Shown here: one piece after another, positions 15,967-23,755 of the stretch
How positions within the stretch are numbered: position 1 is the stretch's first letter
Layout of the letters: each line of letters starts with the position of its first letter
Assembly (NCBI GenBank): GCA_029266495.1
Contig: JAQSWS010000039.1
Span: forward strand, 1 to 32,181
Direction of reading: 5' to 3'
From: Rariglobus sp.
Lineage (GTDB): Bacteria; Verrucomicrobiota; Verrucomicrobiia; Opitutales; Opitutaceae
Length of the DNA stretch: 32,181 nt
The notes under the pieces: generated by a model
Database searches by the model: none
The model's input: only the letters and a program-made list of their open reading frames with translations
Told to the model about the DNA's origin: nothing
Position numbers and translations under genes: made by a program

Positions 15967-16784
15967 GGCGTAAGATTTAAAGTATGGGCAAAAAAACGGA
16001 GCGTGTCAGCCAGGTGCGCTTCCCAATACGTCCATTCGTGACCGCCGGCAAACTCCTCGTAGTCGTGCGCAATTCCCGCCTCCACCAGCGCCGCATGCAA
16101 GGCCCGGTTGGCCGGCAGGAGTGGATCGCTGGTCCCGCAGTCAAAGCGCAGCGCCGGCAACCGCGAGCGATTGCGCAACAGCACATCGAGCACCGAGCGG
16201 TCTTCGTCCAGCGCGGTGAAGGTGCCAAGGCTCTCCTCCACGAACGCACGCAATTGCACGAATTCAGTCAGCGACGAATGGCCCGACGCCGCGCGAAACC
16301 TTCCGGGATATTTGCCCGCCAGTCGCAGCGCTCCAAAGCCCCCCATCGACAAGCCTGCGATGAACCGCGGTGACTCCGCCGTGACTTCCGGCACCGCCTG
16401 CGCCACCGCCGCGGGCACCTCGGACACAATCCAGCGTTCAAAATCCTGGGTGCGCTGCGGCAGATAGCCGCTGCCATCGCCCCACAAGCCATCCGACGGC
16501 ATCGCCAGCACAAACGGCGGCAGTTCCTCCTCACGTTGCAACCGGTCCAGCGTGCGGTGCGCCCCGCCTCTCAATGCCCAGGCCCAATGGCTGCCATAAA
16601 CGCCATGCAACAGAATCACGAGCGGAACGTCCGTGCGGCCACGCGCCGCCACCGGCACGTAAAACGTGATGTCCGCCCGTTGCGCCAGCGCGGGGCTTTT
16701 CACCGTGATACACCGCAGCCCGCCACCGTCGAAGCGGGCGTCCGACAGCTCGAATGTTCGAAACACCACCGCGGGTCCGGTCAT
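15963..16784 (-). CDS. Alpha/beta-hydrolase esterase (esterase D / PF00756 type)
   Basis: A 273-residue serine hydrolase. The oxyanion region is VILLHGVYGS and the nucleophile elbow GLSMGGFG gives Ser146. Asp220 (CGTSDP) and His249 (GGHEWTYW) complete a convincing triad. The arrangement matches the esterase D family, which includes S-formylglutathione hydrolases, feruloyl/acetyl esterases and tributyrin esterases. No signal peptide is present, so action is probably cytoplasmic. The end of the gene overlaps the GH1 start and its start overlaps the SDR stop (ATGA at 16781-16784), so the three are translationally coupled. The context favours cleavage of an acyl group from a glycoside or its aglycone. 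Confidence 0.88.
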   Translation of the reverse strand: MTGPAVVFRTFELSDARFDGGGLRCITVKSPALAQRADITFYVPVAARGRTDVPLVILLHGVYGSHWAWALRGGAHRTLDRLQREEELPPFVLAMPSDGLWGDGSGYLPQRTQDFERWIVSEVPAAVAQAVPEVTAESPRFIAGLSMGGFGALRLAGKYPGRFRAASGHSSLTEFVQLRAFVEESLGTFTALDEDRSVLDVLLRNRSRLPALRFDCGTSDPLLPANRALHAALVEAGIAHDYEEFAGGHEWTYWEAHLADTLRFFAHTLNLTP

Positions 16785-17506
16785 GACGCGAAATCCCGAT
16801 CGTGCATCGCGCGCAGCACCAGTTCCTGCGGCACCACGTGGTCCGGCATCTGCAGCAAGGCCAGCACCGCCCCGGCCACGTCACTCGCCCGCAGCCAGTT
16901 TTCCCGAGGCAGGTTCCGTCCGCTGACCGCATCATTCCAGAAGCCCGTGTCCACGCCGCCCGGCAGCAACGCGGTCACCCGCACACCATGCGGCGCCGCT
17001 TCCTCGCGCAGCCCTTGCGTAAAACCCCGCGCCCCCCACTTCGCCGCGCAATACACCGTCTCCGTCGGCACGCCCCGCAGACTCGCGGTCGAGATGATGT
17101 TGACGATGTGCCCGCGACGTTGCGGCGCCATCACGCGCAAAGCCGCCTGACTTCCAAGGATCGTGCCTTTCAAGTTCACCGCCAGCATCAGGTCGATTTC
17201 CGCCTCGGGGTAATCGACGATCGGCCGGTGACGCGCGAGTCCGGCATTGTTAATCCACACCGTCACGGGTCCGAACGCGGCCCCGGCCTCACGAGCCAGC
17301 GTGGCAACGTCGGCCGCGCGAGTGATGTCGCCCGGAACCGCCAGCACCCGTTCCGGCCCAAGACGGACCGCGGCCGAGCGAACGGCCTCCGGGTCCACGT
17401 CGTTGAGGACAACGCGCGCCCCGGCCGCGTGCAATCCCGAGGCAAGTTCAAAGCCGATTCCGCGCGCGGCACCGGTCACAACACAACAGGTTTCAGAAAG
17501 GATCAT
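16781..17506 (-). CDS. Short-chain dehydrogenase/reductase
   Basis: A 241-residue classical SDR. The cofactor motif TGAARGIG is at 11-18, NNAG at 86-89, and the catalytic set is Ser139, Tyr152 and Lys156 (YCAAK). VNLKGT is also present. Asp36 in NDVD after the second strand favours NAD(H) over NADP(H). It oxidises an alcohol or reduces a carbonyl; the substrate is unknown. The ATG at 17506 places TGAARGIG at the usual distance; upstream open codons are inside the preceding gene's antisense region. It lies 23 nt after the putative diiron gene and overlaps the esterase by 4 bp. Confidence 0.92.
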   Translation of the reverse strand: MILSETCCVVTGAARGIGFELASGLHAAGARVVLNDVDPEAVRSAAVRLGPERVLAVPGDITRAADVATLAREAGAAFGPVTVWINNAGLARHRPIVDYPEAEIDLMLAVNLKGTILGSQAALRVMAPQRRGHIVNIISTASLRGVPTETVYCAAKWGARGFTQGLREEAAPHGVRVTALLPGGVDTGFWNDAVSGRNLPRENWLRASDVAGAVLALLQMPDHVVPQELVLRAMHDRDFAS

Positions 17507-17529
17507 GGGGCGAGTCTTGGATGTCCTCT

Positions 17530-18975
17530 TCAGCCGGAGGTGCTCAACTCCTTGAGATCGGCGCGCGCCGTCTCGTAGGTCGTGTGAAACGCCAGCACGG
17601 CCGGATCCGGCTCGATTCCCCGCACGCGGCACCACTCCCGGTAAAGGCCGGGCCACCAGTTTTCATGCCGGGTGAGTCCGCGCTCGATATAGCTTTTCCA
17701 ATCGATGAGCACGCGCGACCAGCAGGTGTCGCCGTAGTCGACCGCTGTCCGCGTGTCGCCCATCTGCTTCACATACCAATCGCGTCCGATGCGCGCGTGC
17801 AGCACCTCGTCGGCCCAGTCATAATCCTGGATGAGCGCAGCGTATCCCTCGCCCGAGGCGATCGCCGTCTCCCATTCGTAACGCTTGCCGGTCTTCGGCA
17901 TGAGTCCCTGCTCGATGTAATACAGCACCGCATGGCGGTCGAGCGGCGCAAGCTGGGTGTTCAACGCCAGCGACCACGTAAAATTAACCGGCACGAATCG
18001 CCGCCAGTCGATTCCCGCCTGCACAAAGCCCACCTCGCCCATCATCGCATGACGGGCCTCGTCCCACAGCTGGCGCGTCATGTCCACCGTGTAGTCCCAA
18101 GGCTTTCCGGTCGTCTCCGCGAGGATGGACGCCATCATCTCCGGCACGTCAATCTCACGCAGGCGCTTGTAGTAAAGCATCAGCGTCTTCGGCTCCACCG
18201 GCATGGCTTCGTCGTAGAGAAACGCCTCCGCATGCACCCCCATGTTGTAGGAATCCGTGAAACGCCCGTCGCGCCTCGGCACTTTGTCGTAAGCCGGCGG
18301 ATTCACCGAAAACTGCCGCGCAGGCACGCCGCCTTTCACCTCGGCGGAAGCGTCGAGTCCGCCGCTTTGCGCGAGCAGTCCTTGCAACAACCGCGACCAC
18401 CCGGCGAGTTCTTCGCGCCGGGCCTCGCTCACCAGCGCGGTCACCGCCTGACGTCCGTAGGCGCACATTTCCTCCACTTCCAGCAGGGCAAAACGGCAGA
18501 CGCGAAACGACGGGTGATCGATCAGCTTGTTCGTCTCGTCGAGGTGCCGCCGCAATGCGTCCGCCAGCGCCGGCAGCGCAATGTTGTAAATTCCCCAGAC
18601 CAGCGCCCCGGCATCCGGCACGGCGAGGATTTCGTCGAAGCATGCGTCGAGCGCGGCGTCCGGCACCGTGTCGAGGCCGAGCGGGGGTTCGCGCATTTCG
18701 CCGACGCGTTTGCGCAACGCGGCCGCATGCTCGGCGCAATAATGCGCATGCAAGCTGAATACCATTTTCAACTCATAGAGCGGTTCGGCGGTGAGCCGCT
18801 TGATAAAAATCTCATGCAACCGGCGGAACGCCCAGTGGTGGCGCTTGAGCCGGGTCACACTGGTTTCCACGGACAGCCCGGGTCTGGCCGCCCCGGCAAA
18901 ATCAGCGATGCCCGCCAGTGGAGGCAGGCCCGCATGGGGTAAGTAGGTCTTAAGGAATGAAGAATCGGCGCTCAT
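17530..18975 (-). CDS. Uncharacterised protein with ferritin-like diiron motifs
   Basis: A 481-residue, largely helical protein that I do not recognise as a named family. The C-terminal half carries an E...ExxH...E...ExxH pattern of four-helix diiron proteins: Glu279 or Glu287 (VPEMMASILAET), Glu306/His309 (DEARH), Glu355 (YYIEQG) and Glu390/His393 (DEVLH). The N-terminal half has acidic/His clusters (AEPLYE at 63-68; HAHYCAEH at 76-83) that might be a degenerate second unit. Such bundles act as oxygenases, desaturases or iron-handling proteins. The start at 18975 removes a low-quality upstream stretch that overlaps the AraC gene. It is first in the SDR-esterase-GH1 operon and divergent from the AraC regulator. 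The fold call is inference from motifs. Confidence 0.6.
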   Translation of the reverse strand: MSADSSFLKTYLPHAGLPPLAGIADFAGAARPGLSVETSVTRLKRHHWAFRRLHEIFIKRLTAEPLYELKMVFSLHAHYCAEHAAALRKRVGEMREPPLGLDTVPDAALDACFDEILAVPDAGALVWGIYNIALPALADALRRHLDETNKLIDHPSFRVCRFALLEVEEMCAYGRQAVTALVSEARREELAGWSRLLQGLLAQSGGLDASAEVKGGVPARQFSVNPPAYDKVPRRDGRFTDSYNMGVHAEAFLYDEAMPVEPKTLMLYYKRLREIDVPEMMASILAETTGKPWDYTVDMTRQLWDEARHAMMGEVGFVQAGIDWRRFVPVNFTWSLALNTQLAPLDRHAVLYYIEQGLMPKTGKRYEWETAIASGEGYAALIQDYDWADEVLHARIGRDWYVKQMGDTRTAVDYGDTCWSRVLIDWKSYIERGLTRHENWWPGLYREWCRVRGIEPDPAVLAFHTTYETARADLKELSTSG

Positions 18976-19039
18976 GACTCGGGGGTTAAAGGGCTCAGCA
19001 TGACGGAAACACCCGCGCCCGGCTTCTACGCCTTCGGCC

Positions 19040-19051
19040 AATACCGGTATT
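19040..19051. promoter_or_regulatory. 12-bp palindrome in the divergent AraC/operon promoter region
   Basis: AATACCGGTATT is a perfect palindrome followed by a T-run, in the 118-nt gap between the two divergent start codons. It is a candidate operator or dimer-binding site. AraC proteins often use direct rather than inverted sites, so the binder is uncertain. Confidence 0.3.
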
Positions 19052-19093
19052 TTTTTGCTCTTTATCCAATTCCGCCCATCGTTCCCCACCTGC

Positions 19094-19954
19094 ATGAAGC
19101 CCCGTTTCGAACCCCGCCGTTTGCGTCCGTCGGCCCAGTCCTTCATCGCCTATCAACGCATTGAGCCGGTCTTCCCCTTTGCGTGGCACTACCATCCGGA
19201 GTGGGAGCTCACCTGGATCGAGGCCGGCTCCGGTTCCCGCATCGTCGGCGACAACATCGAAGCCTACGAACCCGGCGACCTCGTGCTGCTGGCCGGCGGC
19301 CTGCCTCACACCTGGTCATCGGAAAAACCCGCGCGGCGGGCCCGGGCCCATCGCGCGGTGGTCGTGCAATTCCCTCCGGACTTCTTCGTCTCCGCCTTGA
19401 TCGACCGGCCCGAGTTCCTCGCCATCGGCGACTTGCTCGCCCGCGCCGGACGGGGACTGGCATTTCCGACGAAAACCGCGCTTCATGAAGCGACCGGACT
19501 GACCGACCTCACGAAAGCTCGCGGCCTGGATGCCTGGTGCCGGCTGGCCTCGCTGCTCGACCGGCTGGCACGCGTGCCGGATGCCCGGGCACTGGCCTCG
19601 GCCCGCTACACTCCGTCCGCCGGCCATGGCGCGCAACGCCGTTTCGAGCGCGCCCTCGCATTCATCGACGCCCATGCCAGCGACGATGAGCTCTACCTGC
19701 CTCAAGTCGCGCAAGCGGTGCATCTCACGCCGGCGGCCTTCTCCCGGTTTTTTCAGCGCATGGCCGGCGTGTCGTTTGTCGATCACGTCAACGCATTGCG
19801 CATCGGCCGCGCCGCCCGCCTGCTCGCGGAGTCCGATCGCGCCATCGCGGAAATCGCCTTCGCCTGCGGTTTCGGAAACCTCGCCAATTTCAACCGCCGT
19901 TTCCGCGAACAAAAGGCCATGGCCCCTCGCGCCTTCCGCGCACACTACGTCTGA
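19094..19954 (+). CDS. AraC-family regulator with N-terminal cupin sensor
   Basis: A 286-residue regulator. The N-terminal cupin-like sensor has HYHPEWELTWIEAGSGSRIVG and YEPGDLVLLAGGLPHTW, typical of sugar-sensing AraC proteins. The C-terminal region (about 185-285) has two helix-turn-helix motifs. LPQVAQAVHLTPAAFSRFF is the first. The second is in IAEIAFACGFGNLANFNRRF, with the conserved FR...P ending (PRAFRAHY). The ATG at 19094 was preferred to a TTG 13 codons upstream. It is divergent from the diiron-SDR-esterase-GH1 operon and probably controls it in response to a carbohydrate or glycoside ligand. Confidence 0.9.
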   Translation: MKPRFEPRRLRPSAQSFIAYQRIEPVFPFAWHYHPEWELTWIEAGSGSRIVGDNIEAYEPGDLVLLAGGLPHTWSSEKPARRARAHRAVVVQFPPDFFVSALIDRPEFLAIGDLLARAGRGLAFPTKTALHEATGLTDLTKARGLDAWCRLASLLDRLARVPDARALASARYTPSAGHGAQRRFERALAFIDAHASDDELYLPQVAQAVHLTPAAFSRFFQRMAGVSFVDHVNALRIGRAARLLAESDRAIAEIAFACGFGNLANFNRRFREQKAMAPRAFRAHYV

Positions 19955-20012
19955 AAAATTGCACCGGAAGAATCCGGACGACGCCCCGTCGCTCCTGTGC
20001 TAGATTGACCCC

Positions 20013-21440
20013 ATGCGCATGAACCCCGACCAGCTCTACGAACGCGTCCTCGCAAGCGATGCGTCGTATAACGGCCGGTTCTTCTTCGGCGTGACGACCA
20101 CCGGCATCTACTGCCTGCCGTCGTGTTCGGCCCGCAAGCCAAAACCCGAGAACATCCGGTTCTTCCCGACCGCGAAGGCCGCCCGCGCCGCCGGGCTGCG
20201 TGCATGCAAAAAATGCCATCCTGACGATTTCGCCCGCGGCGCCGATCCCGTCCTCGAAAGCATTGAGCAACTCGTCACAGAGATCCGCACGACCCCGTCC
20301 GCATTCAAGGACGCACGCGCCGTCGTGCGCCGCTCCGGCTTTGGACCCACACGCCTCTTCGAGCTGTTTCGCCAGCACTACCACGCCACGCCCGCGGAGG
20401 TCTTGCTGCGCGCCCGTCTCGACACAACAAAGCGCGCCCTGCTCACGAGCGACGCCGCGCTTGCCGACATCGCCTTCGCCGCCGGCTTCGAATCGCTCTC
20501 GGTTTTCCATGAACATTTCCGGATGCGCAACGGCCTCACGCCCGCCGCCTATCGCGACCTGCGCACCGCCCGTTCATTCGAAATCACCCTGCCCCCGGAC
20601 TATCCCCTCGCCTACCTCAAGCGCACCCTCTCACGCGATCCGCATAGCCTCACCGAACGCCTCGACGGCGATCTCTACACAACCGTCGTGCGCCTCGGGG
20701 AAAACCAAACGCCCGCGCGGATCACCCTGCATTTCAACGCCAACGTCGTAACAGCCAGGGTCGACGCGTCCGCCTCCGCCGGGGCCCACGCCCTCATCGT
20801 TGCGCTCCTCGGCCTGGACCAGGACGCCGCCTCCTTCGCCCGCCTCGCCCGCAAGCTCGGTTTCGCCCGTCTCGTCGCAAACCGCACCGAGCTGCGCCTC
20901 ACTCAAACGTCATCCGTATTCGACGGACTGCTGTGGGCCATCATCGGCCAGCAGATCAACCTGCCCTTTGCATTTCAGCTCAAGCATCGCCTCACCGCCC
21001 TCGCCAGCCGCCCGTTTTCCGACGGTCTTTACGCACCGCCGGCGCCGGACGACATCGCCCGCCTCGAGCCCGAACAGCTCAAGCCGCTCCAATTTTCCCG
21101 ATCCAAGGCAAACTACGTGATCGACACCGCCCGCCTCATCGCGGGCGGTCAGCTCGATCTCGAAGCGTTGCGCACCGCCAGCGCCACGCGGGCCGAACGC
21201 ACCTTGCTCGCCATCCGCGGGCTCGGCCCGTGGTCGGTCAATTACCTGATGATGCGCGCGCTCGGCTTTGCCGACTGCGTTCCCCTCGGCGACACCGGCG
21301 TGACCAGCGGACTTCAGACGCTGTTCAAACTCGATGAGCGCCCCGACATCGAGGCGACCAAACGACTCATGTCGATATTTTCACCCTATCGCAGCCTCGC
21401 GACCGCTCACCTTTGGCAATTAAATCAACCCGTTCCATGA
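20013..21440 (+). CDS. Ada-AraC-AlkA fusion: methyl-sensing regulator / 3-methyladenine glycosylase
   Basis: A 475-residue fusion. Residues 1-75 are an Ada metal-binding domain with Cys34, Cys38, Cys65 and Cys68. Their spacing is identical to E. coli Ada Cys38/42/69/72, so Cys34 should accept methyl groups from DNA phosphotriesters. An AraC-type HTH domain spans about 85-180 (LADIAFAAGFESLSVFHEHF). An AlkA N-domain begins near 195, followed by the HhH-GPD glycosylase (LLWAIIGQQIN; IRGLGPWSVNYLMMRALG) with the catalytic-position Asp427 in PLGDTGV. It should both induce alkylation-repair genes and excise alkylated purines. The same domain order is known from Mycobacterium tuberculosis. The C-terminal Cys methyltransferase domain of E. 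coli Ada is absent but is supplied by ogt, which overlaps by 4 bp. Confidence 0.93.
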   Translation: MRMNPDQLYERVLASDASYNGRFFFGVTTTGIYCLPSCSARKPKPENIRFFPTAKAARAAGLRACKKCHPDDFARGADPVLESIEQLVTEIRTTPSAFKDARAVVRRSGFGPTRLFELFRQHYHATPAEVLLRARLDTTKRALLTSDAALADIAFAAGFESLSVFHEHFRMRNGLTPAAYRDLRTARSFEITLPPDYPLAYLKRTLSRDPHSLTERLDGDLYTTVVRLGENQTPARITLHFNANVVTARVDASASAGAHALIVALLGLDQDAASFARLARKLGFARLVANRTELRLTQTSSVFDGLLWAIIGQQINLPFAFQLKHRLTALASRPFSDGLYAPPAPDDIARLEPEQLKPLQFSRSKANYVIDTARLIAGGQLDLEALRTASATRAERTLLAIRGLGPWSVNYLMMRALGFADCVPLGDTGVTSGLQTLFKLDERPDIEATKRLMSIFSPYRSLATAHLWQLNQPVP

Positions 21441-21946
21441 CTCCCGTCACCACGCTCCACGCCACCACCTTCGAAACTCCCTGCGGCCCCTTCTCCGTCG
21501 CGGCCGACTCGACCGGCGCCATCGTCGCCACCGCCTTCGGCGACCTCACCCGCCTGCGCGAACGCCTTCCTGAAAAGTGTCACCTAATAGGTGACACTGG
21601 CTCGTTGCTGGTGGATTTCAAAAAACAGGTGGCCGCGTATTTTTCCGGGAAACTCCGTGCGTTTACGGTGCCGCTGGCCGCGCAAGGAACGGTGTTTCAG
21701 CACCGCGTATGGACGGCCCTGACCGCGATTCCCTTTGGTGAAACACGCAGTTACGGGCAACTCGCCGCCGAGCTGGGCAACCCCGGCGCCTCGCGGGCGA
21801 TCGGCCGCGCCAATGCCACCAACCCCATCTGCCTGATCGTGCCGTGCCACCGCGTGATCGGCGCCGACGGTTCGCTCACGGGCTTCGCGTTCGGCGAGGA
21901 CATCAAGCACCAGTTGCTCGTCCACGAAGGCGTCTCGTTGGTGTAG
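21437..21946 (+). CDS. ogt: Methylated-DNA-protein cysteine methyltransferase
   Basis: A 169-residue suicide repair protein that removes O6-alkyl groups from guanine. The active-site IVPCHRVIG gives acceptor Cys137. The helix-turn-helix region (GETRSYGQLAAELGNPGASRAIGRAN) that flips the base is intact. The N-terminal beta domain contains a short segment (about residues 47-54) coded by a perfect palindrome shared with fmt. It lies in the variable loop before LLVDFKKQVAAYFSG, so it is likely to be tolerated. The ATG at 21437 overlaps the Ada-AlkA stop (ATGA), which argues for translational coupling; a start 8 codons earlier is possible but less likely. The gene is convergent with recJ. Confidence 0.94.
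   Translation: MTPVTTLHATTFETPCGPFSVAADSTGAIVATAFGDLTRLRERLPEKCHLIGDTGSLLVDFKKQVAAYFSGKLRAFTVPLAAQGTVFQHRVWTALTAIPFGETRSYGQLAAELGNPGASRAIGRANATNPICLIVPCHRVIGADGSLTGFAFGEDIKHQLLVHEGVSLV
21576..21598. repeat. In-frame palindromic element inside ogt
   Basis: A perfect 23-bp palindrome (11-bp arms around one central base). Read with ogt it codes Cys-His-Leu-Ile-Gly-Asp-Thr from residue 48. The central 19 bases match the fmt element (6471-6499) as TGTCACYTAWTARGTGACA, in the same codon phase. Surrounding codons are GC-rich and the element is not. Confidence 0.8.
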
Positions 21947-21952
21947 CCGGGG

Positions 21953-21996
21953 CGCTGACCCCGCTGCCTTGGAGCATCAGCCGAACGGGGGCAGCG
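21953..21996. terminator. Possible hairpin between convergent ogt and recJ
   Basis: The 74-nt convergent gap contains CGCTGCC (21962-21968) pairing with GGCAGCG (21990-21996). An alternative pairing uses CGCTG-A-CCCC at 21953-21962 with the same right arm. The stems are short and lack T-runs, so this is only a possible bidirectional transcript end. Confidence 0.35.
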
Positions 21997-22020
21997 ACCA
22001 ATCCAGAGCCTTCGCACGCC

Positions 22021-23736
22021 TCACTCGCTCACGCGCCAGTCGATCAACTCAAGCTGAAGCAGCTTGCGGTCGTTAAAATGGTTCCAGGCAAGCTCCACCG
22101 CGAAGTCGAGCGGCACGCCCACCGGCGGCAGACGCTGCGCCATTTTCCACGCGACGCCGAACAGCCGGCGTCCGCGTGAATCGTCGAAGCTGAACCGGAA
22201 ATGCGCCTGCTTGAAAACCTCGGGGCGCGACCGCAGCACGACACCGCGCACGCCAAAAATCGGCTCGGGGTTTCCCTGGCCGAAGGGCTGCAACGACTCC
22301 AGTTCCTCCATCAACTGCTCGCGGATCTGGTCGGGCGTGAGCCACGCCGAGATCGTCAGGATCGGCTCGATGAGGTCGCCGCCCGCCGCCGTGCGCACCG
22401 CGTCGGCGAAACGCGTGCGGAAAACATCGAGATGGATTTTCTCTAGCGACACGCCCACCGCCATCGGGTGCCCGCCCCAGCTCGTGAGCTGCTCGCAACA
22501 GGAGCCCAGCACCTCGACGAGGTTGACGCCGTTGACGCTCCGGCCCGAGCCCTTCGCAAAGGCACCCTCGTTGCCCAGCACGACACAGGGCCGGTTGTAT
22601 TTGCGGGTGACGCGCCCGGCGACGATGCCCACCACGCCGGGATGCCAGCTTTCACCGAACAAAACGATGCCCGGCCAAGTCGCGAAATCGCCTTCGATCA
22701 TGCGTTCGGCCTCCTCGGTGATCAACCGCTCGATGTCCTGCCGCTCACGGTTGAACACATCGAGCTGCTGCGCGGTTTCGCTGCAAAACTGCTCGTCGTC
22801 GCTCAGCATGAGTTCGACCGACAGCGCGGCGTCGGCCAGGCGCCCGCTCGCGTTGATACGCGGCCCGAGTCGGAAGGAAATATCCACCGGGTTGATACCG
22901 TGGTCCGGCTTGACCCCGGCGATCTGCATGAGCGCGCGAATGCCCGGACGCTCGCAGGCCTGCAGGATGCGCAGGCCGTAACGTGCAAGGATGCGGTTCT
23001 CGCCGGTGAGCGGCACGAGGTCGGCCACCGTGCCCATGGCGGCGAGATCGAGGTAATCGCGCAGCTTGATGGCGTGCGCCACGGGGTGGTTGTCCGCCCG
23101 GAGGAGCTTGATCAACCCATGGGCCAGCTTGAAGACCAGGCCCACGGTGCAGAGATTGCGCCATGCCCCGTCGCCTTCGCGGCTGTGGACGTGCGGATTG
23201 ATGAGCAGTCCCTGATCGAGCGGCTTTTCCTTGGAGCGATGATGGTCGATGACGATCACCTCGATGCCTTGGGAAACGAGGTAGGCGACCTCGTCATGCG
23301 AATTGGTGCCGCAGTCCAGCGCGATAAAAAGCTGGGGCTTGCCCTGTTCGAGTGCGCGGTCGATGGCGCTGCGCGACAGACCGTAGCCGTCCTCCATGCG
23401 ACGCGGCACGACGAAGCGGGGCTTCGAGCCGAAGCGGCGCAGGATGCTCACGAGCAGCGTCGTGCTGCTCACCCCGTCGACGTCGTAGTCGCCGAGCACG
23501 ACGATGTCCTCGGCGGACTCGATCGCCTTGCGCAGACGCACGGCGACCGCCTCCACGTTGGGAAGGAGGAACGGGTCGTTGAGATCGGCGAGCGTCGGCC
23601 GGAGAAAACTCGCGGCGGCGGCGGGGTCGCCGAGTCCGTTGCGAAGCAACAGCTCGGCGATCACGGGGCTGACCCCCGCGTGCCGGCTCAAGGCCCCGAC
23701 CTCGTCGGCCGGGGACGGCTTATAGGTCCAGCGCAT
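22021..23736 (-). CDS. recJ: Single-stranded-DNA-specific exonuclease RecJ
   Basis: A 571-residue 5'-to-3' ssDNA exonuclease of the DHH superfamily, used in RecF-pathway recombination and mismatch repair. Catalytic motifs are VVLGDYDVDGVSS (motif I), ALDCGTNS and VIDHHRSK (the DHH motif). The DHHA1 domain has FGESWHPGVVGIVAGRV and KGSGRSV, with GGHPMAVGVS near the end. The C-terminal OB domain includes FGQGNPEPIFGVRGV. Length is normal. It starts 19 nt after secDF on the same strand, so it is probably co-transcribed with the export genes; a functional link is not implied. There is no Shine-Dalgarno. Confidence 0.96.
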   Translation of the reverse strand: MRWTYKPSPADEVGALSRHAGVSPVIAELLLRNGLGDPAAAASFLRPTLADLNDPFLLPNVEAVAVRLRKAIESAEDIVVLGDYDVDGVSSTTLLVSILRRFGSKPRFVVPRRMEDGYGLSRSAIDRALEQGKPQLFIALDCGTNSHDEVAYLVSQGIEVIVIDHHRSKEKPLDQGLLINPHVHSREGDGAWRNLCTVGLVFKLAHGLIKLLRADNHPVAHAIKLRDYLDLAAMGTVADLVPLTGENRILARYGLRILQACERPGIRALMQIAGVKPDHGINPVDISFRLGPRINASGRLADAALSVELMLSDDEQFCSETAQQLDVFNRERQDIERLITEEAERMIEGDFATWPGIVLFGESWHPGVVGIVAGRVTRKYNRPCVVLGNEGAFAKGSGRSVNGVNLVEVLGSCCEQLTSWGGHPMAVGVSLEKIHLDVFRTRFADAVRTAAGGDLIEPILTISAWLTPDQIREQLMEELESLQPFGQGNPEPIFGVRGVVLRSRPEVFKQAHFRFSFDDSRGRRLFGVAWKMAQRLPPVGVPLDFAVELAWNHFNDRKLLQLELIDWRVSE

Positions 23737-23755
23737 CAGCGATGGGAATCGCGTT

